Shown here piece by piece: positions 51,489-60,738 of a stretch of 64,000 nt of DNA (its first letter is position 1; every line of letters starts with the position of its first letter). Made by a program: the position numbers and the translations under genes. This stretch comes from Rhizobacter sp. SG703 (GTDB taxonomy: Bacteria > Pseudomonadota > Gammaproteobacteria > Burkholderiales > Burkholderiaceae_C): NCBI RefSeq assembly GCF_012275445.1, contig NZ_JAAZQK010000003.1:124001-188000 (forward strand), read 5' to 3'. Under the pieces are notes generated by a model. It was not told the origin of the DNA, ran no database searches, and saw only the letters and a list, made by a program, of their open reading frames with translations.

Positions 51489-53222
51489 ATGTCCATCCCG
51501 ACCCACACCTCACCCGTTGTCTCGCGCAGCAATTCGCGCGCGTCGTTGCCGAGTCCGTCCGAGACGCCGCTGCCGTCGTCGCAGCCGACGCAACTGACGC
51601 GATCCGGATCGACCCATTCCGACAAGGCGCAAGGGGCCGGACTGCCGAAGGGCCGCAGCCGCACCGGGTCGCAGGCCAGCCAGGCCTCGGTGCAGTCGGT
51701 GCGGCGCCCGTCGAGCAGCGAAGCCACCAGCAAGCTGGCGGCGCTCGACAAGCAGAAGGGGGTCGACAGGACGCCCGAGGCGCCGGCGATCCTGCACGGT
51801 GGGCGCTCCCGTTCCGACGACATCACGCCGATGGATGTGGAGCGGGCGCGCGGCGAGATGATGTCGCACCTCGACCTCGAAGGTCTTGCGAAGCAGTACG
51901 AGCAGGTCAAAGGCGCCGGCCTGAGCGACCAGGACATTGCCGGGCATGCGCTGGCAAACCTGTTCGACGAGCCGCCTGCCGCAAGGCACTCGCCGTCGAA
52001 CATGACGCCTGCGGCTTCCGACAGCGGCGATGCGCAGCGGGGCAACATGCTGCAGCGCGCGGCCTCGACGACGAAACAGTTCGCCCAGCGCGTCGCTGCA
52101 AACAAGGACTTCACCAGCAGCTGGGGCAAGATTCTCGCGTCCGGCGCCAACGTCACGGTTCGCAACTTTCCCGGCGTGTTCGTCGGGACGTTCGCGCGAC
52201 AGTTCATCACCATGGGGCAGGAGGCCGCCTTCGCCAAGTACGGCACCTCGCCGCAGGCCAGGGCTGCCCTGGGCACGCTGTTCGGCGTGGGGCCGGCGCT
52301 GGTTGCGCATGGCGCCGGCGCCATCCGCGACGAAATGGCCGGCACCGCGACCTGGACCAGCCGCCGCTCGCGCATGATCATGGCCGGCACCGCAGTGGCT
52401 GCGACCGCCTTCGAGCTGGGCATGGGCGCCGCTGACGAGAACTCCTCGCTGCACATCGGGTTCACCGCCTACACCGCGATCCGCGACCTGCTGGTGCAGT
52501 CCAACCTCCGACTGGACAACCACAACACCGACGGGCTGGTGCCGGACTGGAAGCACTTCGGCGCAATGATGGTGGCCTATGGCATCGACCAGGGCGTGGT
52601 CAGCTACTGCATGTCGAAGTTCGCATCGCCCTCCGGTCCGGGCGCTTTCAAGGCGCATGCCGGTGTCAAGGAACAGCTGACCAATGCGGGTGTGCGCGCC
52701 TTCATCAACCTGCTGGGCGAAATCGGCGAGGACCTGATGTTCCAGTCGATCCCGGCAGTCCGTGCCTGGTGGAACAACGCCGACGACGCCCACGTGCTGC
52801 AGCTGGGCATCCACTCGGAGGGCTACCAGGCGGGCTATCTCGCGAACGCCGCGATGGGACCATGGGCGGTGCGAACCGGCATCCTCGCGACGACGATCGC
52901 GCTGACCGGCGTGACCGGCAAGAAAGTGCCCGAGAAGTTCCAGGAGTTGACGGCCGACATGATCATCGGCGGCGTGAACGCGTTGCTGTACGAGCCGTTC
53001 GCGAACGCCGGTTCCGGTCAACCCGACCCGAAGGGCAGGGCGCGCATCGAGGATGCGGAAGCCGCCGACGCGCACGGCGCGGAGAGCGATGCCGACAGCG
53101 TGCGCACCTATCCCCACCCCAACGCCGATATGACGAACCTGGCCGCCGTGAAGCGGCAGCAGGACATGCAACTGACGCAGCGCCGGCCCGGCCCGAACGA
53201 CGCGTCGACCTCGACCGCCTGA
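51489..53222 (+). CDS. Candidate type III effector of unknown function
   Basis: The 577-aa product begins MSIPTHTSPVVSRSNSRASL: a Ser/Thr/Pro/Gln-rich, acid-poor first 90 residues, as typical for T3SS signals. Residues about 160-470 contain Gly/Ala-rich hydrophobic helices (NFPGVFVGTFARQFITMG, LGTLFGVGPALVAHGAGAI, MIMAGTAVAATAFELGMGA, VRTGILATTIALTGVTG), which could insert into a membrane. The C-terminus is acidic and then polar. No enzyme motif is recognised. The PIP-box promoter directly upstream makes it the best effector candidate in the window. A putative racemase follows after 59 bases. Confidence 0.72.
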   Translation: MSIPTHTSPVVSRSNSRASLPSPSETPLPSSQPTQLTRSGSTHSDKAQGAGLPKGRSRTGSQASQASVQSVRRPSSSEATSKLAALDKQKGVDRTPEAPAILHGGRSRSDDITPMDVERARGEMMSHLDLEGLAKQYEQVKGAGLSDQDIAGHALANLFDEPPAARHSPSNMTPAASDSGDAQRGNMLQRAASTTKQFAQRVAANKDFTSSWGKILASGANVTVRNFPGVFVGTFARQFITMGQEAAFAKYGTSPQARAALGTLFGVGPALVAHGAGAIRDEMAGTATWTSRRSRMIMAGTAVAATAFELGMGAADENSSLHIGFTAYTAIRDLLVQSNLRLDNHNTDGLVPDWKHFGAMMVAYGIDQGVVSYCMSKFASPSGPGAFKAHAGVKEQLTNAGVRAFINLLGEIGEDLMFQSIPAVRAWWNNADDAHVLQLGIHSEGYQAGYLANAAMGPWAVRTGILATTIALTGVTGKKVPEKFQELTADMIIGGVNALLYEPFANAGSGQPDPKGRARIEDAEAADAHGAESDADSVRTYPHPNADMTNLAAVKRQQDMQLTQRRPGPNDASTSTA

Positions 53223-53281
53223 GCGCACAGCAGCGTCCGCGCATTCTTCGCCACCCTTCCATCCGAGCAGAAAGAACCATC

Positions 53282-54934
53282 ATGTTCAATTCTTTGTCAG
53301 CCAGGCGCAGCAACGCCGCAGAGTCCGGCAGCCGCGCAGTCATTCCCGATCCGGCGAGCCGCAACCAGGGCTGCGGGACCACGCCGGCGACGTCCACCAG
53401 CACACCCACCAACACGCCGACCACGCGCGACACCACCAGCGGGCCGAAGACGCGCAATCCGGCATCGGCCGCCCGGCGTGGCCAGGGCCCGCGCGGCGGA
53501 CTGCTGTCGACACTGGGCCGCCTGACCGGCACGACGCAGGCGGCCGAGGCCAAGACGGCGGCCGAAGCCGCTGACGCGAAGGCCGATGACGCTGCGCGGC
53601 GCGCCACCTTCGCCCGCGCCGTCGCGACCACCGACCTCGGTGCGATGCGGCGCAACATCCGCCTCGGCATGGCCATGATCGGTGCCGGTCCCCGCCCGGA
53701 CTACAGCGATCCGGATGCCACCGAACCGAAGTGGATCCCGGGCCGCCGCGCGGCCGTCGTCGTCAAGGCCAGCGGCTACGGGCTGGACGACAAGCATGGT
53801 CCCGGGCTGGACGAGAAACGCGTCAAGGTCGCGATGATGGCGCTCTCCGAAGGCATCCGCGACTTCTTCGTGGCCAGCGCGGAGGAAGCGGCAGACCTGC
53901 GCGCGGCGTTCAAGGCCCAGCGGCCGGACCTGGCGGGCGACGTCGCGATCAACATGCTCGACGGCATCGCGCCCGGCGAGGACCTGCAGTACCTGATCCA
54001 GCACAGGATCACGCCGGTGCTCAACAGCGTCGACGAGGTGAAGATGTGGAACGAAGCAGGCCAGGCGGCGAACCGAAAGCTGCCCGCGATCCTGCAGTTC
54101 GACACCGGCATGACGCGCGCCGGTATCCGCGAGAAGCACGTGGCCGACCTGGCCGAGCAGTGGCGCTCCGGGCAGTTGCCGGGCCTGGACATCAAGATGG
54201 TGATGTCGCACCTGTCCGACTCCGACGATGCGTCGGCGCTCGAGGGCTCGACGCTCTACGAGCATGTCGCCGGCAAGAAGACGCAGCAGCAGCTGGAGGC
54301 GTTCAACAGGATTTCCGAGCAGTTCCCCGGCATCGACGAATCGATCGGCGCTTCGTCCACGGTGTTCCTCGGCAAGGAGCTGCACAAGGACATGGTGCGC
54401 ATGGGCGCGACCTTCCACGGCCAGGCGCCGTTCGGCGACGAGGACCATCCGCTGGAGCCGACGCTGAAGATCGAGGCCAAGATCCGCCAGGTGGATGTCG
54501 CCGAGACGGGCTCGCAGATCGGCTACGGCAGCAACTACACGGTGAAGGGCGAGCCGGAACTGCACGGCGCCATCGCCTGGGGCTACACCGAGGGCGCTCC
54601 GAGGCGCAGCAACGGAAACAAGGAGGGGGATCCGGCGCGGCCCTACGTGATGGTCGGCACGCACAAGGCGGAGTTCATCGGCTCGACGTCGATGGACCAG
54701 TCGCAGATCAGGCTCGACGGCGTGCCGGCCGACCTGCGCAAGCCGGGCGACATGGTGACCGTGCTCGGCGACGGCATCAGCGTCAACCAGTTCTCGAAGA
54801 TGCACGGCTCCGGCGTCTCCGAGCTGAACGTCAAGCTCGGCTCGCGGGTGGCGCGGAAGTACGTGGACGACAACGCCCCGTCGGTGGTGGGCGAGGCCTA
54901 TGTCGACCCGTCGCCGCACGCCTGGAAGGACTGA
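53282..54934 (+). CDS. Alanine racemase-like protein with a T3SS-type disordered N-terminus
   Basis: The product is 550 aa from ATG 53282. Residues 1-~125 are Ser/Thr/Pro/Ala-rich (NTPTTRDTTSGPKTRNPAS) with no Sec signal, unlike any normal racemase. From about 150 it matches fold-type III alanine racemase: VVVKASGYGLD with the PLP Lys162, LQFDTGMTRAGI, MSHLSDSDDAS, DMVRMGATFHG, GYGSNYTVKG with the catalytic-type Tyr415, GAIAWGYTEGAPR and STSMDQ. Normal Alr is ~360 aa. It has no PIP box of its own and probably shares that of 51489. It could be an exported D-amino-acid enzyme; activity and secretion are inference. Housekeeping Alr is unlikely given the extension. Confidence 0.82.
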   Translation: MFNSLSARRSNAAESGSRAVIPDPASRNQGCGTTPATSTSTPTNTPTTRDTTSGPKTRNPASAARRGQGPRGGLLSTLGRLTGTTQAAEAKTAAEAADAKADDAARRATFARAVATTDLGAMRRNIRLGMAMIGAGPRPDYSDPDATEPKWIPGRRAAVVVKASGYGLDDKHGPGLDEKRVKVAMMALSEGIRDFFVASAEEAADLRAAFKAQRPDLAGDVAINMLDGIAPGEDLQYLIQHRITPVLNSVDEVKMWNEAGQAANRKLPAILQFDTGMTRAGIREKHVADLAEQWRSGQLPGLDIKMVMSHLSDSDDASALEGSTLYEHVAGKKTQQQLEAFNRISEQFPGIDESIGASSTVFLGKELHKDMVRMGATFHGQAPFGDEDHPLEPTLKIEAKIRQVDVAETGSQIGYGSNYTVKGEPELHGAIAWGYTEGAPRRSNGNKEGDPARPYVMVGTHKAEFIGSTSMDQSQIRLDGVPADLRKPGDMVTVLGDGISVNQFSKMHGSGVSELNVKLGSRVARKYVDDNAPSVVGEAYVDPSPHAWKD

Positions 54935-54994
54935 GCGGCCTGCGTGTGCGAGGATCGCCCCCTCGGCAATGCGGCAACAGTGAAAGGGCAGGGC

Positions 54995-55753
54995 GTGGCA
55001 ACGGTCAGAGGCAATCGATCCGTCGTGGCGGGCATGGGGCAGGCGGTGCTGGCGCTGTGGGTGTCGTGGCCGGCGGCGTCGGCCGCGCAGCCACTGGCCC
55101 AGGCGGTGCCACCGTCGGTCATCGAGCCGGCGGTGACGTTCCCGGTGACCTCGGCGGCGGAGTTGATCACGCCGCTGCCGGCGCAGGGCGCTGACGCCGG
55201 GTCGGCGCCCGAGGCGGCGCCGCTGCGCTCGCTGTGGGCCGACCCGCGCGCGGTGGCGCGCCTGTTCCGAGAGGCCTGCATCCAGACCGAAGGCCAGCCG
55301 GCCGCGGCGGTCGACTGGGCGCTTGCGCAGGGCTTCTCGCCGGTCGACCCGATGCGCGGCTCCACCGACGAGCTGCTCGCCGGCGAACCCGGCACGGTGC
55401 TGGCCGCGCCGGGCAGCGACAGCCGGGTGCTGCTGGTGGCCGCGCAAGGCTCGCGCTGCACGGTGTGGGCCGAGCGTGTCTCCGGACCGGGGCTGCGGCT
55501 GGCGCTGGCCGAGGTGACCGGCGAACTGACCGGCAAGGGCGCCCGCGTGCAGCTGCAGGTGGAACGCAGCATCGAACGCGCCGGTGCCTGGCGCACCCAG
55601 ATGCAATGGCGCTACCGGCGCGTCGGCGGTTCGCAGGACTTCGGCATCGGCGCGGTGACGACGCTCAGCGCCGCGCCGGGGACGCAGGCCCTGAATTTCG
55701 CGCCGATGCCAGCGGCGACCGGCATCGCGCCGGACGGCGTGAGGGCACCGTGA
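54995..55753 (+). CDS. Periplasmic protein of unknown function
   Basis: The ~252-aa product starts at GTG 54995 (AAGGG eight bases upstream); earlier GTG codons are possible. It has a signal-like segment (GMGQAVLALWVSWPAASA). The mature part has ARLFREACIQTEGQPAAAVDWALAQGF and a beta-rich C-terminal half. It resembles small conserved periplasmic proteins of proteobacteria with one Cys pair, but no function is recognised. Its stop overlaps the next start (GTGA). Confidence 0.62.
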   Translation: MATVRGNRSVVAGMGQAVLALWVSWPAASAAQPLAQAVPPSVIEPAVTFPVTSAAELITPLPAQGADAGSAPEAAPLRSLWADPRAVARLFREACIQTEGQPAAAVDWALAQGFSPVDPMRGSTDELLAGEPGTVLAAPGSDSRVLLVAAQGSRCTVWAERVSGPGLRLALAEVTGELTGKGARVQLQVERSIERAGAWRTQMQWRYRRVGGSQDFGIGAVTTLSAAPGTQALNFAPMPAATGIAPDGVRAP

Positions 55754-56628
55754 TCCGCGTCGCGCCGCGCTGGCGGTGCCTGCTGGCGGCCGTGGGTTGC
55801 GCCGCGGTGTTCGGCGCGCAGGCGCAGACCGAGGTCGCCTTCGACAGCCTGGATCGCCGCGGCGGCCAGGTCGTCACGCTGAAGGCCTGGTGGTTCGGTG
55901 TCGACAGGCGGCAGGCGCCCGCGGTCGTGCTGCTGCACGGCTGCAGCGGCCCGTACGACCACCGCGGCCGGCTCGGCGAGCGCATGCGCGAGTACGCGCA
56001 GCTTCTCAACGCGCAAGGCCTGCATGCGCTGGTGGTGGATTCGCTGACGCCGCGCGGCGAGACCGAGCTGTGCACGCAGCGCGTCGGCACGCGGCAGGTG
56101 ACGCAGGCGAATCGCCGGCTCGACGCGCTCGCGTCGCTGCACTGGCTGGCGCAACGGCCCGACGTCGATGCGCGGCGGCTGGGCCTTGTCGGCTGGTCGA
56201 ACGGCGGCAGCACCGTGTTGTCGGCCACCAACCTGCGGCAGCGCGAGGTGCGCGATGCGCCGCTGCGGCCGGCCTTCGCGGTCGCGTTCTACCCCGGTTG
56301 CGAGGCCGACCTGCGCCGCGGCTACCAGCCGTCGGCACCGCTGCTGGTGCTGGTCGGCGAGGCCGACGACTGGACGCCCGCCGAACCCTGCCATGCGCTG
56401 GCGGCACGGGCGGTCATCGACAGCGGTGCCGGAACGCCGGCGGTGCAGATCGAGGCCTATCCCGGCGCGTACCACGGCTTCGATTCGCATGCGCCGGTGC
56501 GCGTGCGCAAGGAAGTGCCGAACGGCCTGCACCCGGGCGAGGGGGTGCATGTCGGCGGCAACCCCGAGGCGCTGCAGCGCTCGCGGCAGCGCCTGCTCGA
56601 GTTCATCGCGCCCTGGGCAAGGCACTGA
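55750..56628 (+). CDS. Exported dienelactone-hydrolase family protein
   Basis: The 292-aa product starts at GTG 55750 with a signal peptide (CLLAAVGCAAVFGAQA). It has an alpha/beta-hydrolase fold: the oxyanion region VVLLHGCSGPYDHRG, nucleophile elbow LVGWSNGGSTVL (Ser in GWSNGG), acid around VGEADDWTP and the His in YPGAYHGFDS. The nucleophile is Ser rather than the Cys of classical dienelactone hydrolase. Substrate unknown. It is coupled to the upstream gene. Confidence 0.85.
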   Translation: MIRVAPRWRCLLAAVGCAAVFGAQAQTEVAFDSLDRRGGQVVTLKAWWFGVDRRQAPAVVLLHGCSGPYDHRGRLGERMREYAQLLNAQGLHALVVDSLTPRGETELCTQRVGTRQVTQANRRLDALASLHWLAQRPDVDARRLGLVGWSNGGSTVLSATNLRQREVRDAPLRPAFAVAFYPGCEADLRRGYQPSAPLLVLVGEADDWTPAEPCHALAARAVIDSGAGTPAVQIEAYPGAYHGFDSHAPVRVRKEVPNGLHPGEGVHVGGNPEALQRSRQRLLEFIAPWARH

Positions 56629-56640
56629 AGCGCATCACGC

Positions 56641-58506
56641 TCACATCAGCATCACGATGCCGTTGCGGCCGGCCGACTTCGCGCCGTAGAGCGCCATGTC
56701 GGCCCGCTTCAGCAGCCGGTCGAAGGCGATGTCGGGCGGCGGGCGCTCGGTCATGCACAGCGTCGCGATGCCCATGCTGACCGTGACGAAGCCGAGCGGC
56801 GAATCGGCATGCGGGATCGCCATGTGGTGGAGGGTCTGGCGGATGCGCTCGCAGCGGCGTTCGGCGTCGTCCGCACTGACGTCGGGCAGCAGGACCGCGA
56901 ACTCCTCGCCGCCGATGCGGGCCGCGCATTCGCCGCCGCGCTCGAAGGCGGCGCCGATCGCCCGCGCGACGCGCGCCAGGCAGTCGTCGCCGGCCGCGTG
57001 CCCGTAGCGGTCGTTGAATCGCTTGAAGTGGTCGATGTCGACCATCACCAGCGTCAGCGGGCGCTGCGAACGCCAGGCGCGGCGGACTTCTTCCAGCTTG
57101 CGTTCGTCGAACGCGCGGCGGTTCGCGAGGCCGGTCAGCGCATCGCTGCGCGATTGGTGCAACAGCTCGCGGCGCGCCTGCTCCAGCTGCGCGAGGTCGC
57201 GCCAGCGCGCGAGCGCGCCGAACAGCGGCTTCGCGATCAGCGCGATCTCGCGTTCCTCGACCGCCTGCGGCAGGTCCAGGCAGGCCAGCAGCTGGCCGCT
57301 GTCGGCGGCATCGTGCCGGCACACCTGCAGCGAGCCGGCCGCGCAGCCATGCAGCAGTGCGCGGGATTCATGGCAGTCGCTGCTTTCGGTGCACCACTGC
57401 ATCTGCCAGCCGTCGACCGGGAACAGCGGCGGCAGCTCGGTGCCTTCGGCCGGGCAGCCGCCGGTGCCGCCGCTGAAGGTCCAGGTCCAGCGGCGGGCGT
57501 CGCCGCGTTCGGCCAGCGCGCAGGCACGCGCACCGAGCAGCTCGGCGATGTCGGCCAGCGCCATCCGAAGCGCGAGCGGATAGGCATCGGGTGGCAGGTA
57601 GATCAGGCGGGCCGACAGGCGCGAGGCCGATTCGAGCACGCGGTTCAGGCGCGTCAGGTCGGCGGTGCGCTGCTGCACCGCGGTCTCGAGGCGGTCGCGC
57701 TCGGCACCGAGCCGCTGCAACGCGCGGTCGCGCTCGCCGACATAGCGTGCGATGCCGCGGTGCAACTGCTGGAAGCTGTCGGCTACCAGGTCGATCTCGT
57801 CGCGCCAGCGGCGCTGCGGACGCGGCCAGATCGGCAGCGGGCCGAGTTCTTCGGGCTTCAGCAACGCCGCCTGCCGGGCGATCAGGCGCAGGCCGCGGGA
57901 GATGTCGCGATGCAGCATCCAGGCCACCAGCAGCCCGAGCAGCACGGCCGGCAGCACGATCGCAACGGCCGTTCTGGCGACGCTGCGCCGCATCTCGGCC
58001 GACAGGCCGCTGCGATCGAAGTCGAGCTCCAGCCGGCCGAGCGTCGTGGGGTCGGCGCCTGCCGCGGCGATCGGCATCTCGATGCCGTGCAGCGCCGCGC
58101 GCGGCAGCATGTCGTGCAGCACGCCTTGCGGCGCGCCGGGCAGGTCGGACGGTGCCCCGGCCGCGTAGGCGGCGCCGGTCTCGGCGAACAGCCGCGCGTT
58201 CACGACGCGTGGGTAGCGGGAGATCAGGTCGAGCTCCTGCTGGATCGCGCTGCCGTCGCGTCGGCGCAGCGCATCGGCGAGTCGCGGCAGGCGCGTGGCG
58301 GCGATGTCGCGTGCCATCGATCGTTCGTCATCGACCTGGGCGCCGAAGGTGAGCCAGGCCTGCAAGCCGAGCGACAGCGTCGAGCACACCAGGCAGCTCA
58401 GGGCAATGGCGACGAGCGTGCGCAACACCAGCGGGCGGAAGCGCCGCCCGGCCGGGGTGGGCGGCGCAGGCAGGGCAGCGAGGGTGGACGACAAGTCGAT
58501 GGTCAT
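56641..58506 (-). CDS. Membrane-bound diguanylate cyclase
   Basis: The 621-aa product from ATG 58506 has one N-terminal membrane helix (VLRTLVAIALSCLVCSTLSL), a periplasmic region, a second helix (TAVAIVLPAVLLGLLVAWML), a HAMP-like segment and a coiled coil. A GAF-like region follows, then a GGDEF domain (SRSDALTGLANRRAFDERKL ... RIGGEEFAVLLPD). The active site is GGEEF. No RxxD inhibitory site is visible five residues before it. It makes cyclic di-GMP and is read convergently with 55750-56628. Confidence 0.93.
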   Translation of the reverse strand: MTIDLSSTLAALPAPPTPAGRRFRPLVLRTLVAIALSCLVCSTLSLGLQAWLTFGAQVDDERSMARDIAATRLPRLADALRRRDGSAIQQELDLISRYPRVVNARLFAETGAAYAAGAPSDLPGAPQGVLHDMLPRAALHGIEMPIAAAGADPTTLGRLELDFDRSGLSAEMRRSVARTAVAIVLPAVLLGLLVAWMLHRDISRGLRLIARQAALLKPEELGPLPIWPRPQRRWRDEIDLVADSFQQLHRGIARYVGERDRALQRLGAERDRLETAVQQRTADLTRLNRVLESASRLSARLIYLPPDAYPLALRMALADIAELLGARACALAERGDARRWTWTFSGGTGGCPAEGTELPPLFPVDGWQMQWCTESSDCHESRALLHGCAAGSLQVCRHDAADSGQLLACLDLPQAVEEREIALIAKPLFGALARWRDLAQLEQARRELLHQSRSDALTGLANRRAFDERKLEEVRRAWRSQRPLTLVMVDIDHFKRFNDRYGHAAGDDCLARVARAIGAAFERGGECAARIGGEEFAVLLPDVSADDAERRCERIRQTLHHMAIPHADSPLGFVTVSMGIATLCMTERPPPDIAFDRLLKRADMALYGAKSAGRNGIVMLM

Positions 58507-58729
58507 GGGAACGCCCGCGGGCGGGCGAGGGAGGCGCGACGGAGAGGCATCGTGCACGCCATTTCGGCATCGCAGCGGGCCGGCTGTTGCGGTGGCCCGT
58601 GACTTATTCCGGCGCTCCGCGAAGCACCGCGGCGAGTTGACAGTTGTTGGCGATTGAAGCGCTGCAGCCGTCGGCAAACGCCTCGATCCGGCCTTGCACT
58701 GCGCCGACGGCTCCGCCCACAATGAACCC

Positions 58730-59989
58730 ATGACAGCCCCATCGTCACGCCCGGACCACCTGCCCGTCACCACGCGTGCCGTGCCGCTCCGGCGCGGCGG
58801 CTGGCAACGGCTTCTGCAGCACCTGTCCGCACTGGGCCGCAACGGCCCGATGCTGAGCCCGCGGCGCCAGCGTCGTGCAGTCGCCGACGCCCATCTCGGC
58901 CCGATGCTGCTGGTGAATGCCACCGGGCGCATCGACCACGCGAACGCTGCCGCGCAGGCCTGCTTCAACGGGCCGTCCGGCGGTCTGCTGCAGGGGCGGG
59001 ACATCGCCGATCTCTTCAGCGGCACGGTCCGCCTCAGCGACCGGGCGGCGGTGTGGCCGCCGGGCGATGCGCCGCAACACGGTTTCGAATGCGAATCGCA
59101 GGACCGGCAGCACCGCCATCTGATCGTGCGCGCGACGCCGCGGTTCGGCGTGTTCGGCAGCGTGTCGGGCTGGACGGTCTCCGTGCGCGACTGCACCGCC
59201 GAGCACCTCGCCCAGCAGCAGCTCGACGCGGCGCTTCGCCTGCTCAACCACGACCTGCGTGCGCCGCACTCCACCATCCTCAGCGTGGTCGAGTTGTGGC
59301 GGTTGCGCCGGGGGGCGACGAACGAAGCCGATCTGCTGTCGCAGGTCGAAAACAACGCGATCACTGCGTTGTCGATGGCCGACAACTTCGTTCGCTATGT
59401 GCGGGCGCAGCAAACTGAGCTGCGCTGCGAAACGATCGACCTGAACGAAGTGGCAGCCGAGGCCGTCGACGATCTGTGGGAACGCTCACGCGAACGCCGG
59501 GTCACGATCCGCCGTCCCCAGCCCGGCGCGGCACCGGTGCATGTCGTCGCCGATGCGCAACTGCTGCAGCGGGCGCTCGGTCATTTGCTCCGACATGCGC
59601 TCGCGCGCAGCCCGGGAGGAGCCAGCATCCAATGCCATGTGGTCTGCAGCGGCACCGGTGCTGCCTTCGAAGTGACCGACCACGGCGCCACGCCAGAGGC
59701 CGTTGATGGCGGCGTCGATCTCGCCGGCAGCCGGGCCGTCAATGCCGGCGATGGCGTGCCGGTGTTGCCGGCGGAGGGCGATTACGCGCTCGGGTTCGCC
59801 GCGCTGGTGGCACGCCGCCACGGCGGCATGCTGCGTCAGCGCCGTGCCACCACGCAAGGGCTGACGATGAGCCTGTACCTGCCGCGGTCTCAGTCTGGCG
59901 GGCCGGATTCAGGTCCCATGCCGACTGCCCCGACTGCCCCGACGGTCCCGGCCTCGTCCAGCGTCTCGAGCCGGTATCCCACGCCATAG
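58730..59989 (+). CDS. Degenerate soluble histidine-kinase-like protein
   Basis: The 419-aa product from ATG 58730 has a PAS-like region (LLVNATGRIDHANAAAQACF), an H-box (RLLNHDLRAPHSTILSVVEL) and a poor ATP-binding domain. The N-box is LLRHALARSP (His where Asn is normal), the G1 motif is DHGATPEA instead of DxGxG, and G2 is GDYALGFAAL. Kinase activity is doubtful; it may act as a scaffold or phosphatase. Its last 100 bases run antisense through the 3' end of the 59890-60636 regulator gene. The 223-base gap upstream (58507-58729) shows no clear promoter. Confidence 0.75.
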   Translation: MTAPSSRPDHLPVTTRAVPLRRGGWQRLLQHLSALGRNGPMLSPRRQRRAVADAHLGPMLLVNATGRIDHANAAAQACFNGPSGGLLQGRDIADLFSGTVRLSDRAAVWPPGDAPQHGFECESQDRQHRHLIVRATPRFGVFGSVSGWTVSVRDCTAEHLAQQQLDAALRLLNHDLRAPHSTILSVVELWRLRRGATNEADLLSQVENNAITALSMADNFVRYVRAQQTELRCETIDLNEVAAEAVDDLWERSRERRVTIRRPQPGAAPVHVVADAQLLQRALGHLLRHALARSPGGASIQCHVVCSGTGAAFEVTDHGATPEAVDGGVDLAGSRAVNAGDGVPVLPAEGDYALGFAALVARRHGGMLRQRRATTQGLTMSLYLPRSQSGGPDSGPMPTAPTAPTVPASSSVSSRYPTP

Positions 59990-60636
59990 ACGGCGCTGAG
60001 CCGATAGCCGGACGAAGGTCGCAAGCCGAGCTTGTTGCGAAGGTTCGAGACATGCGTGTCGAGGCTTCGCGACCAGATCTCCGGATTCACGCCCCACACC
60101 TTCTCGAGCAGGTGCTGTCTCGACAACAGGCGGCCCACGTTGTGGAACAGGAAGTGCGCCAGCTCGTACTCCTTCTGCTTCAACTCGATGGCATGTCCGT
60201 CGATCGACAGCATGCGCCGCCGGGTGTCGAAGCTGTAGCGGCCGAAGGATTCGACTTCGCTCGTGGCCGCGGGGTAGCTGCGGCGCATCAGCGCGTTCAC
60301 GCGGGCGGCCAGTTCGCCGACCCGCACCGGCTTGGTCAGGTAGTCGTCGGCGCCGTTGGCCAACGCGTCCATCAGGTCGCGCTCCTCATTGCGATTCGTC
60401 ACGAAGAGGATCGGGATGCGGTGCTCGACCTTGTTTCGAACCCAGGTCACGATTTCCGGTCCGGTCATGTCCGGCAGGTGCCAGTCGAGGACCAGGAAAT
60501 CGAAGGTGTCGCGCCGCATCTGCCGGATCAGCGCCTGGCCGCGCTCGAATCCCTGGCAATCGTGCCCGAGGCTGGAGATGGCATGCGAGATCAAGTCGAC
60601 CTGTGAAGGATCGTCGTCAACGATTGCGACTTTCAT
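59890..60636 (-). CDS. OmpR-family response regulator
   Basis: The 248-aa product from ATG 60636 has a receiver (MKVAIVDDDPSQVDLISHAI; acceptor in FLVLDWHLPDMTG; Lys in YLTKPVRV) and a winged helix (KEYELAHFLFHNVGRLLSRQHLLEKVWG, RSLDTHVSNLRNKLGL, YGVGYRLE). The C-terminal extra ~20 residues (GAVGAVGMGPESGPPD) are unusual and fall in the overlap with the convergent kinase-like gene, its likely functional neighbour. Confidence 0.9.
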   Translation of the reverse strand: MKVAIVDDDPSQVDLISHAISSLGHDCQGFERGQALIRQMRRDTFDFLVLDWHLPDMTGPEIVTWVRNKVEHRIPILFVTNRNEERDLMDALANGADDYLTKPVRVGELAARVNALMRRSYPAATSEVESFGRYSFDTRRRMLSIDGHAIELKQKEYELAHFLFHNVGRLLSRQHLLEKVWGVNPEIWSRSLDTHVSNLRNKLGLRPSSGYRLSAVYGVGYRLETLDEAGTVGAVGAVGMGPESGPPD

Positions 60637-60738
60637 CGGGTCCCCCGGAGGAAGCGGCCGGCCTGCGAGGCCGGTCGGTGAGTTTGAACATACCTGAAAA
60701 CAGGTCTCTTTTGGCAGGACACGCACGGGGTTGACGCG

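Noticed and set aside
58655-58672. Weak sigma-54-like match (TTGGCGATTGAAGCGC) before 58730
   Set aside because: GG and GC have the right spacing, but most other consensus positions fail.
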